Position numbers and translations under genes: made by a program. Below, in pieces: positions 56,633 to 64,000 of a stretch of 64,000 nucleotides of DNA. Where the stretch lies: NCBI GenBank assembly GCA_002452745.1, contig DKFC01000006.1, positions 5,782 to 69,781 on the forward strand, given 5' to 3'. The notes under the pieces were generated by a model. It saw only the letters and a list, made by a program, of their open reading frames with translations. It was not told where the DNA came from and made no database searches. The number at the start of each line of letters is the position of its first letter. Within the stretch, counting starts at the first letter, position 1. The DNA comes from Firmicutes bacterium UBA6806. GTDB lineage: Bacteria > Bacillota > Clostridia > Peptostreptococcales > Acidaminobacteraceae.

Positions 56633-59515
56633 ATGAAGAAGAATGGGTTTACACTTGTGGAAATATTGATGGCACTTGCAATTCTTTCAATTTTAAGCAT
56701 TGGTTTTCTGTCAGTTATTTCTAATAACCTCAATTTCATAAAGGCAAACAGAAGAACAACTTCAGATTATTTTGATGCTCAAAAAAAGATGGAACTTGAA
56801 ATTGACTCAGTTCGTGCCAATATAGATGATCCTGTGATTGGGCCAACGATGTCCTATGATACTCTCCACGATGTCTTTGAACCAGGGATTGACGTCACAT
56901 ATCATACTCTGAAAAAGACAGTTGGAAACCAGTCCTTCTATGTTTTGCTTTCAAATGCTCATCCAGAGGAATTTCCAGTACCAGCGCTTGAAACTGTTAC
57001 CACCATTTTGAAGAGCGGCACAACCGAAGTCAAAAATGCATATGCTGTGGCAGCGACCAACATAGAGGGGGATTATGTGCTTTCATCTGTGAATGCAGAT
57101 ACGTTCTTGATTAACACCTATCATTGGTACGTATCGCGTGAAGGCTTCAACATACCTGTTCCTAAAACTGGTGTTTCCGAGATGGAGTGGGGGTACAAAT
57201 ATCCAATATTTCCCGATGATTATTCTATGATTCCAAATGAAACCGATATAAACTTAACTGATGTCACAGCTTTTGGTGGAAGGCATATTGTTTTAGCCGT
57301 TACCCCTGCAGCTAAATCAGGACGTTTGGGAAAAACTGTGCCAAGCCATCCAATCTATATATCTGGATTGCCTGTTATCGGAGAACCAGTTGTCCTTCAT
57401 TTGGATGGCAGTGTTATAGATTTTTCGCAGAGTTCAGAAGTAACTCAGAGCGGAAATCATTTGCTTTTAAATAAGTGGATAGACTTGTCCAATTATAGAA
57501 AAGACGCATATCCCAGCAATTCTGCGAGGCGACCTGACGTGGTGGAAATGGCAGTTGATGGCGATTTCTCTGGAAAGTATGTGGCGTTTGATGGTAGTGA
57601 TAATGCTATTGTAAACCATTCGGGATTGGTTGGGTCAACCTTAAACGTGTTTGCCGTTTCTCGAGGGGATGAGGCAACAAGTTTCATAAAAAATGGTACA
57701 TATGGACTGCAATCAAATGGCGAAGTCATCAATGATGAGTGGCGTTTGACGCGAATGACATACACTGCGGATAGCAATAATTTCGTTTTTGGTGAAGATG
57801 ATGTAGACGTAGCTGAAATCATTGTCATTCAAGGGACTATGACTGCGGATGAGATAGAGAGTATTGAGACGTACCTAAAGTCAAAATATGTGCGAAACAT
57901 GATTATTGGGAATATCGACTATATATATGATCAAACCGTGACGATTTATAAGGATGAACCGTTCACACTGCCATATGCTCTAAAGGCAAAGATGGAATCG
58001 GGAACAGAACTATATGTGCCTGTTACATTTAATGGAACCGTTGATACAAGCACAGCACATACAATTGTGCTCACTGCAAGGTCTACAATGGAGACCACCA
58101 AAACAGCGACCTATACAGTAATTGTCAAAGAGAGAAAAGCAGTGCAAGCAGTCACATTATCACCTAAAAATCTCATGATGCTAAAAGGACAAATCACTGC
58201 ATTAACGGCAACTGTGTCACCAGAAGATGCCTATGACAAGACTGCGTCTTGGAATTCCAGTAACACGAGTGTTGCAACGGTTGATGGCAATGGGTATGTA
58301 ACTGCCATTGGAGCAGGTGATGCCACGATTACAGTGACGACAAATGATGGTGGCTACACAGATACCAGTAAAGTCGAAGTTATTTCGGATGAACTCCCCA
58401 GTGGACTGGTGTTGAGGCTCGATGCGTCCACTTTTACAAATACGGGAAGCATAAGCACTTGGGAAGATATTTCAGGACGTTCAAATGACTTTTATCAGTA
58501 CACGTCCAGTCGAAGACCGCAAGTTGCCATGTACAATGGAGTGGGGCTTCCGGTGGTCAATTTCATTCGTTCCAATAGAGAATATCTGACAAATGATGAA
58601 AACAACATAAGTGGTGTTGATTTCTTTGCAGGTAATGGCAGTCAGGCGACGATGTTTTTTGTGGCACAGGCCAATTATAAAGGTGATGACGAGACAATCT
58701 TCAGTAAATCAAATGGATGGGGCAGTTCATCGACTTATGTATTTGGATTTAACTACAACGGTCAATTTGAAACTATCTTGAGAGGTTTACAAGGTTCTGC
58801 TAACGTGACAGCGGGAAATGAAGATTATAATCTTCATACCAGTGTAATAGATAATAATGCCCATCTCTATTTTTTAAATGGAGAAGAGGTTTCGAATTTT
58901 TCTCATATAGGAACAGCTTCTAACCAAACAAATCGCTCTGTCATGATTGGAGCAAGTGATAGCAGTTCATCGAGTAGCAGGGCTTATCTCGATGGAAATA
59001 TTGCTGAAATTCTGGTGTTCAATCGAGTGTTGACAACTTCTGAGAGAGAGCGTGTTGAAGACTATTTAATAGATAAGTGGATTACGATACCGGCCATTTA
59101 TTGGCGGTTCACTGACAATTTGGAGAGTTGGACTGCACAGAGTGATATCAGTGGATTTACGTATCAAAGCAGTGGCGCTATAACAGGTACAATCACAGGA
59201 GCGGATCCTTATATTATAAGCGCCAATAGCTTAGGGGCTAATATTAACAGTGCTAAGCGCATTAAAATCAGGCTGAAAAACAGCACCAATAGCAATCTTG
59301 CTCAAATATACTTTACCACCAATGCCGACAGTACCATGAATGAGGCTAAACATATAGATTTTGCAATCATACCAAACAGCGATTATGTGGAATATGAAAT
59401 TGACATGGAGTCCATATCAGGCTGGCAAGGAACCTTGAGACGTCTGAGAATTGATCCAGCGGTGGGTGTCAATAGTGGGAGCTTCACAATTGACCAGATA
59501 TTAATTATTGAATAA
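56633..59515 (+). CDS. Giant modular minor pilin with lectin-like and Ig-like domains
   Basis: A 960-residue prepilin with a short signal MKKNG followed by FTLVEILMALAILS (cleavage G5/F6). After the pilin stalk come, in order, a concanavalin A/LamG-type lectin domain (residues about 250-420), an Ig-like module (about 423-502), a Big_2 Ig-like domain (about 503-585; AVTLSP...ATVDGNGYVTAIGAGDATITVT elements), a second LamG domain (about 590-820, ending ERERVEDYLIDKW) and a C-terminal carbohydrate-binding-like module (about 820-960). The start at 56633 follows GAGGG; a GTG at 56618 has no ribosome site. It is probably a tip-borne glycan-binding adhesin. It is one of the largest pilin-like proteins I know of by size; that comparison is from memory. 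Confidence 0.88.
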   Translation: MKKNGFTLVEILMALAILSILSIGFLSVISNNLNFIKANRRTTSDYFDAQKKMELEIDSVRANIDDPVIGPTMSYDTLHDVFEPGIDVTYHTLKKTVGNQSFYVLLSNAHPEEFPVPALETVTTILKSGTTEVKNAYAVAATNIEGDYVLSSVNADTFLINTYHWYVSREGFNIPVPKTGVSEMEWGYKYPIFPDDYSMIPNETDINLTDVTAFGGRHIVLAVTPAAKSGRLGKTVPSHPIYISGLPVIGEPVVLHLDGSVIDFSQSSEVTQSGNHLLLNKWIDLSNYRKDAYPSNSARRPDVVEMAVDGDFSGKYVAFDGSDNAIVNHSGLVGSTLNVFAVSRGDEATSFIKNGTYGLQSNGEVINDEWRLTRMTYTADSNNFVFGEDDVDVAEIIVIQGTMTADEIESIETYLKSKYVRNMIIGNIDYIYDQTVTIYKDEPFTLPYALKAKMESGTELYVPVTFNGTVDTSTAHTIVLTARSTMETTKTATYTVIVKERKAVQAVTLSPKNLMMLKGQITALTATVSPEDAYDKTASWNSSNTSVATVDGNGYVTAIGAGDATITVTTNDGGYTDTSKVEVISDELPSGLVLRLDASTFTNTGSISTWEDISGRSNDFYQYTSSRRPQVAMYNGVGLPVVNFIRSNREYLTNDENNISGVDFFAGNGSQATMFFVAQANYKGDDETIFSKSNGWGSSSTYVFGFNYNGQFETILRGLQGSANVTAGNEDYNLHTSVIDNNAHLYFLNGEEVSNFSHIGTASNQTNRSVMIGASDSSSSSSRAYLDGNIAEILVFNRVLTTSERERVEDYLIDKWITIPAIYWRFTDNLESWTAQSDISGFTYQSSGAITGTITGADPYIISANSLGANINSAKRIKIRLKNSTNSNLAQIYFTTNADSTMNEAKHIDFAIIPNSDYVEYEIDMESISGWQGTLRRLRIDPAVGVNSGSFTIDQILIIE

Positions 59516-59539
59516 GTTTATATAAAATGAGGGGGGCGC

Positions 59540-60655
59540 ATGAATCTTAAAAAGAAGAGAACTGTCAAGACCGCAATAGGATTGGACTTTGGCGCACATA
59601 GCCTAAAATATGCAGTTGGCCAGTGGGCAAACGATAAGTTAAAAATCAGCGCATATGGAACAATTGAATATGGCCAAGAGCTGTTTAAAAATGGCTATAT
59701 TTTAGATGAAAATATGATGCGTGACAAACTTACAAGTGTTTTAAAGGCAAACAAGATAAAGATAAAAGATGCTTTTATATCGGTTGAAAGTACTGAAATT
59801 ATCAAACGTGAAATCATCATCCCCAAAGTAGATGAAGCCGATCTTAAAGACTTAATTGGATATGAAATCGGTCAGTACCTTCCAATTGACCTCAATCAGT
59901 ATGTGCTTCAATACAGAATTACAAAAGAAATTGAAGACGATCGCGGCAAGCAGTTTATGGTAACAGTGGGGGCTATGCCTAAATCAATGGCTGAACAATA
60001 CCATCAGTTTGTGTTGAGCTGTGGGCTATCGCCTAGAAAATTGGACATACACAGTCACTCGCTTAGCAGATTTATCAAATGGAACTACGCTAAATCCGCA
60101 GAACTAGAAGGAAAGACAATCGCTTTAGTGGATTTTGGACATCACATGATAAATGTGAACCTCTATTCAGATGATGATGTGGTCTTTGGGCGTATTATCA
60201 ATCTGGGAAGCAGTGGGTTTGATGAGATTATTCACAAGTATTCTGACGCAGCGGAAAGTGATGTCAACAAAATTAAACAAAATATGAAAATTATTACTGA
60301 AGAGTTTAATGACCGCTATCAGGCACTTGATTACAATCGCTTTTCAGATGAAGAGAGTGATTTGCCGCCGCATGATATTATGATAATGGAGATGCGTAGC
60401 TACATTGAAGAGTGTTTGAGCGAGCTCAATAAAGTCTTGAAATACTATACCAGTAGAAGCTCTGAAAATATCATAAATGCCATCTATTTATATGGGGGCA
60501 GTTCACAAATAATTGGACTTGAAAAATATGTCGGTGAAAAGTTAGATTTACCTGCGAGAGTTCTCAAAATTGAAAATAAAATTGAAATGCAGTCGAAGGC
60601 AAGTGGTGTCATGAGCAATGGATACGTTCACGTACTGGGCTTGTTGATGAATTAG
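59540..60655 (+). CDS. pilM: Type IV pilus assembly protein PilM
   Basis: A 371-residue actin-fold cytoplasmic protein: GLDFGAHSLKYAVG near the N-terminus, DFGHHMINVNLY in the middle and YLYGGSSQIIGLEKY near the C-terminus. It binds the cytoplasmic tail of PilN and couples the motor to the alignment complex. GGGGGG precedes the ATG. It begins the pilMNO module, with 12 bp to pilN. Confidence 0.93.
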   Translation: MNLKKKRTVKTAIGLDFGAHSLKYAVGQWANDKLKISAYGTIEYGQELFKNGYILDENMMRDKLTSVLKANKIKIKDAFISVESTEIIKREIIIPKVDEADLKDLIGYEIGQYLPIDLNQYVLQYRITKEIEDDRGKQFMVTVGAMPKSMAEQYHQFVLSCGLSPRKLDIHSHSLSRFIKWNYAKSAELEGKTIALVDFGHHMINVNLYSDDDVVFGRIINLGSSGFDEIIHKYSDAAESDVNKIKQNMKIITEEFNDRYQALDYNRFSDEESDLPPHDIMIMEMRSYIEECLSELNKVLKYYTSRSSENIINAIYLYGGSSQIIGLEKYVGEKLDLPARVLKIENKIEMQSKASGVMSNGYVHVLGLLMN

Positions 60656-60667
60656 GGGGGGAGAAAG

Positions 60668-61231
60668 ATGTCTACATACAATTTTTTTGAACCCTTCGAG
60701 CAAGCGCCAGTTCGCAAAAGTCATAAATCGTTGATTTTGATTTTGGCATTTATATTCATGTGCGCTTTACTGGGGGGATACCATTACTATCTGTATCAAA
60801 ATGAGCTTCAGGTGAAATCTGAAATTGCGGAGATCGAAGCCTATATAAACAGCAGCAGTGTAAAGAGTAAGCTGGAGATTGTTGAAGCCAAGAAAAAGAA
60901 AGTGGATGAAATGAATGAGCTTTTAGCTGTTATGAGAACCATGTCAATGCAAATTGATTCTCAAACAGTTGTCACAGCTGATTATTTAAAGATGCTTGAC
61001 GATCAGTTGGATGCAAATATCTTCTTGACCAATTTAACAGTGGAGGGAAATATAATTACTCTCCAAGGGTATGCGGACTCATATGAGGCTGTGGCTCAGT
61101 TTATGTTTAATTTAAAAGCAGCGGGAGGCGTCTATGACATTGCAGCTCCAATGATTATTAAAGATGAGAGTGGTTATCAGTTTAGACTTGATGGCATGAC
61201 CAAATTGGAGGTGTACAATGAAAATCAATAA
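60668..61231 (+). CDS. pilN: PilN-type alignment protein
   Basis: A 187-residue bitopic protein with an N-terminal cytoplasmic segment containing NFFEPFEQ (the PilM-binding INLLP-type position), a membrane helix (residues about 24-42), a coiled coil (about 45-90) and a ferredoxin-like fold. It is identified mainly by its place between pilM and pilO. It overlaps pilO by 14 bp. Confidence 0.8.
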   Translation: MSTYNFFEPFEQAPVRKSHKSLILILAFIFMCALLGGYHYYLYQNELQVKSEIAEIEAYINSSSVKSKLEIVEAKKKKVDEMNELLAVMRTMSMQIDSQTVVTADYLKMLDDQLDANIFLTNLTVEGNIITLQGYADSYEAVAQFMFNLKAAGGVYDIAAPMIIKDESGYQFRLDGMTKLEVYNENQ

Positions 61232-62393
61232 TAGAGAGAAAGGTATGTTGATTTTATTGTTATTTGTCCTTGTGGCCTTTGGATATTACTGGTTTATAAT
61301 AAAGCCACTTGAATCAGACCTCCAAGTTCAACTCATCGACCTAGAGAACAAAAAACTGGCTAAGATGGACGTGGATATGAGACTTGATACAGAGCCGCGG
61401 CTAACTCAGGAAATAGCAGATAATACTGAAGCTCTGAAACAACTCAGTATCCCCTATTATAGTGACATATCAAATGAAGAGATGTTAATGTCCATAACAA
61501 AGTTGTCTCAAGAGAGCATGGTGACATTGACAGAAGTGGACTATATTGCGGATTCAGCTCCGGAAGATGATTTAAATCAAAAGGGATCTGATGTGAAATT
61601 TACAGGCTCGTATGAGACTTTAATCGGTTATCTCCAAACAATTGAAGGTTATGATAAAAAAATAGGGGTCAGCAAGCTGACGGTTCAAAGGTCTTTGGAA
61701 GGGGAGATTGAAGGTCGAATATCTCTTGTTTTCAGTTCAATTCCAAAGCTCAAATCATACGATCAATACTCAATGGCTTATTTGGCTCTCAAAGAAAATA
61801 CAAGGGATGTCTTGTTGAATCCGTTTGCACCATTTGATGGATTTGTTTGGACATCGGATGAGACACCAGTGGTTTACCCGACGGATGAACCTGAGATAGA
61901 CTATGAAAATTATAGACCTAAGACACAAATAGAGAGTTTTGAAGACGGAAGCAGTTTCTTTGTCGGAAGTTCGGATGAAATGACAGGCAGTGTCAATCGA
62001 AATCAGCTCAAAATTTCTGATGGATATTCGGCTGAACTTAACTTTGATTTTATAACAGCAAGAGAATTCAACGAAGCAAATCTCGTCTTTGATACAAACC
62101 CTGTTATGATACCAAAACAGGCTGAATACCTCGGTGTGTGGATGTATGCCTATGAAGCTGGAAATCATGCTGTAGGTGCTGTTTTAATTGATTCATCGGG
62201 CAGGGAATTTAGGGTTTACTTCGAAAACTCTGTGAACTGGGTAGGCTGGAAGGAAATTGAGGTGTCATTGCCAATTGATATTTCATATCCGTGCAAAGTG
62301 CAAAGGCTCTTCGTGGAAGGTAAGGGATATGAGCAGAAATTGCATGGCAAGTACCTGTTTGATCAACTAGAAGTATCGTATCCAGTGGAATAG
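61218..62393 (+). CDS. pilO: PilO-type alignment protein fused to a carbohydrate-binding-like domain
   Basis: A 391-residue protein, about twice the usual PilO length. Residues 1-190 are PilO-like: membrane helix (about 8-26), coiled coil (27-75) and a ferredoxin-like fold. After a linker rich in Pro and Tyr, residues about 235-391 form a beta-sandwich with FEDGSS, LGVWMYAYEAGNHAVGAVL and NWVGWKEIEVSLP, the pattern of carbohydrate-binding modules seen at the end of secreted glycosidases. The extra domain would sit in or under the cell wall and may anchor the pilus machine to wall glycan. GGAGG precedes the ATG. Confidence 0.8.
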   Translation: MKINNREKGMLILLLFVLVAFGYYWFIIKPLESDLQVQLIDLENKKLAKMDVDMRLDTEPRLTQEIADNTEALKQLSIPYYSDISNEEMLMSITKLSQESMVTLTEVDYIADSAPEDDLNQKGSDVKFTGSYETLIGYLQTIEGYDKKIGVSKLTVQRSLEGEIEGRISLVFSSIPKLKSYDQYSMAYLALKENTRDVLLNPFAPFDGFVWTSDETPVVYPTDEPEIDYENYRPKTQIESFEDGSSFFVGSSDEMTGSVNRNQLKISDGYSAELNFDFITAREFNEANLVFDTNPVMIPKQAEYLGVWMYAYEAGNHAVGAVLIDSSGREFRVYFENSVNWVGWKEIEVSLPIDISYPCKVQRLFVEGKGYEQKLHGKYLFDQLEVSYPVE

Positions 62394-62403
62394 AGGGGGA
62401 CAT

Positions 62404-63954
62404 ATGAAAGCGAAAAAGTATTTGTTGATACTGTTGTCGATGTTGCTGATTTTAGCGAACACAGTGGTATTTGCAGCGGATAGTACAGAAGAGAATGATG
62501 ATGATTTGACACCAGAGGAGATGAATCTAAAAGAGGGAACTGAGTTTGGACGTGCAGCTGGAAAGATAGATGGTGCTGGAGATGCATTGGCGCATTTTTA
62601 TGAGGGATTTCATACACAATATTACATGGGATTGCCCTCAACTACGACTCTTATCGAGAAATACAATTTAAAGGATGATGATGTCTTTTACAAACTTAAT
62701 TTTATAGAGGCTTACAAAATAGCCTATCAAAAAGCCTATAATACTGCTTATAGAGAGGCCTCAATAGCCTCTGTACAAAAGCCTTATGAAAAAGCCATTG
62801 AACAGGGAAAAAGCGCAGGAAATAGTGCGGGGTATATGGTTGCATTGGAGGATTATGTTCAGAAGAAATACAGTGATTGGGAGAGTGCCTATAATGCCTA
62901 TGTGGCAGATGGAACTCTCAGCGCTAGATATTTTTTAGACAGTGAAAATCAAGATTATCGATACCTATTTAAAGCGGGCTTCGAGCAGGCCTTTATGGAG
63001 TCTTATACAGAACAATATCAGCAAAATGGGCTAGATGAAGCGATAAGAAGCCACAATATGAAATACGTGACATTGAGAGAAGAGACACTTAATTTTGATG
63101 ACGAATACACGCATTTTATTGCTGGCGAAGCAGAAGCAGAAACCAGAACACCTGCTGTTTTATACTTGCCAGCGGGTGCAGTTAGAACTTCAACTTACTT
63201 GGGACTATATAAACTTCAAAACAGTCCACACAAGAGCCAAGTGCTTGAAAGCGTCAGTTCTAAATTCATCGTTTCAATTGGCAATGAAGCTGGTGAAATT
63301 GAACTTCAAAAACCTTTGACTTTAACGTTTGAATACTTTGGAAGTGAAAAAGCGGGCATTTACAAGTGGAATCGGAATAGATGGGAGTATCAATATACGA
63401 CACTCACTGATGGCAAGATGTCAACTGAAATTCCAATGGGAACTTATGAGGGCGGTGAATATGCTATTTTCGTAGATGAAACCTATAAAAATATCTTAGA
63501 CATTCGCTTCAATTGGGCTTTTAAAGAAATTTTTACGTTGATGAGACGTGGCGGAGTGGAAGATCAAGTCAATTTCTATCCAGAGACAGGTATTACAAAA
63601 GGGGAGCTTGCCAAAATGATTTACAGCATTGAAGGCACTGAATCCTCAACTGAGAGCATGATCTACATGAGAGATACAGCGGATATAAATACAGATAAAC
63701 AGGCTTACAACTATGTGGTTCAAAGGGGCTACATGTCCTTAGACTCTGTACTGAACTTCAATCCGGATCAGAAGATTTCGTATAGACAATTTGAAATTGT
63801 GATGTCAAGTGTCCTCAAAAGAGACTTTAAATGGTCTGAGGTATCAGATTCTATGATATCTGAAAAATTTAGGAAATCCAATGGAACGACAAATATCAAT
63901 GCTCAAATATTAAAATCAGAATGTGCCTATGCATTGATTAAGTTGCTTCAATAA
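62404..63954 (+). CDS. Secreted S-layer-homology (SLH) protein of the pilus locus
   Basis: A 516-residue protein with a signal peptide (residues about 1-25, ending VVFAAD). Residues about 40-240 are helical, with Gly/Ala-rich stretches and an AY-x-x tetrad repeat (AYKIAYQKAYNTAYREA). A beta-rich domain follows at about 245-370. At the C-terminus are at least two SLH repeats (WAFKEIFTLMRRGGV...FYPETGITKGELAKM, and NYVVQRGY...FNPDQKISYRQFE) and a weaker third. SLH domains bind pyruvylated wall polymer. Ten bases after pilO and with its own GAGGGGG ribosome site, it is likely a wall-bound accessory of the pilus. I do not recognise the N-terminal half. The window ends 46 bp later with no further gene seen. 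Confidence 0.82.
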   Translation: MKAKKYLLILLSMLLILANTVVFAADSTEENDDDLTPEEMNLKEGTEFGRAAGKIDGAGDALAHFYEGFHTQYYMGLPSTTTLIEKYNLKDDDVFYKLNFIEAYKIAYQKAYNTAYREASIASVQKPYEKAIEQGKSAGNSAGYMVALEDYVQKKYSDWESAYNAYVADGTLSARYFLDSENQDYRYLFKAGFEQAFMESYTEQYQQNGLDEAIRSHNMKYVTLREETLNFDDEYTHFIAGEAEAETRTPAVLYLPAGAVRTSTYLGLYKLQNSPHKSQVLESVSSKFIVSIGNEAGEIELQKPLTLTFEYFGSEKAGIYKWNRNRWEYQYTTLTDGKMSTEIPMGTYEGGEYAIFVDETYKNILDIRFNWAFKEIFTLMRRGGVEDQVNFYPETGITKGELAKMIYSIEGTESSTESMIYMRDTADINTDKQAYNYVVQRGYMSLDSVLNFNPDQKISYRQFEIVMSSVLKRDFKWSEVSDSMISEKFRKSNGTTNINAQILKSECAYALIKLLQ

Positions 63955-64000
63955 TTAAAAAAAAGACATATTTTAAACCTGAATTATTCATCCAGTTATG

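Noticed and set aside
1..64000. CRISPR arrays, tRNA/rRNA genes, intact insertion sequences
   Set aside because: Looked for by eye on both strands. No regularly spaced repeats, cloverleaf with TTCNANT, or transposase gene with terminal repeats was found. A tRNAscan, Rfam or IS search would settle this.

Overview
The window looks like chromosomal DNA of an anaerobic, amino-acid-fermenting member of the Clostridia (Bacillota). Evidence: low-to-moderate G+C, strong AGGAGG-type ribosome sites, TTG and GTG starts, Gram-positive transporters and lipoproteins, a glycine cleavage cluster under a tandem glycine riboswitch, an Nqr-type redox pump, and a Gram-positive type IV pilus locus whose last gene encodes an S-layer-homology (SLH) protein. 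Genus cannot be fixed from sequence reading; a Fusibacter-like or Peptostreptococcales organism is a guess. No tRNA, rRNA, CRISPR array or intact insertion sequence was seen.

Layout. 1-1077: 3' part of a ClC chloride channel gene. 1105-2664: a small regulatory island (ImmA-type protease and XRE repressor, divergent from a mini-XRE gene and a short unknown gene) resembling an immunity module of a mobile element. 2691-7708: an NhaC-family antiporter behind a consensus sigma-54 promoter with a paired palindromic upstream site, followed by a histidine kinase with a solute-binding sensor and an NtrC-type activator that probably acts there. 7755-9011: Nramp metal transporter. 9114-10810: attenuator-like leader, ECF S-component and P-loop kinase. 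10797-14573: cobalamin riboswitch, BtuFCD-type ABC importer and a CGGC-type cysteine-rich protein. 14604-19501: RND efflux operon (membrane fusion lipoprotein plus pump) with three MarR boxes and its MarR regulator. 19604-25202: SWIM/SNF2 helicase, OsmC protein and M3 oligopeptidase.

25262-32972: glycine locus with a tandem glycine riboswitch, then gcvT, an unidentified structured leader, gcvH-gcvPA-gcvPB-lpdA and glyA. Together these oxidise glycine and make serine. 32980-36922: serine hydrolase, an MFS exporter behind an elaborate translation-coupled attenuator leader, and a histidine phosphatase.

37006-43140: a compact five-gene Nqr complex (nqrBCDEF, without nqrA), divergent from a soluble chemoreceptor-like protein with a Rossmann NAD-binding sensor domain, then an Fe-S aldo/keto reductase. 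43253-47596: FUSC-type membrane protein, bacteriohemerythrin, DUF624 protein, PAS-PAS protein and AlbA_2/Schlafen-type protein.

47718-63954: type IV pilus locus: prepilin peptidase, c-di-GMP-I riboswitch, pilB (with a c-di-GMP-binding MshEN domain), pilT, pilC, major pilin, an O-antigen-ligase-like glycosyl transferase, a PilX-like protein, two giant modular minor pilins (one with a VWA domain, one with lectin and Ig-like domains), pilM, pilN, a PilO fused to a carbohydrate-binding-like domain, and a secreted SLH protein.

The least ordinary parts are the Nqr cluster without NqrA facing a Rossmann chemoreceptor, the c-di-GMP-controlled adhesive and possibly glycosylated pilus, and the long attenuator leader of the MFS exporter.
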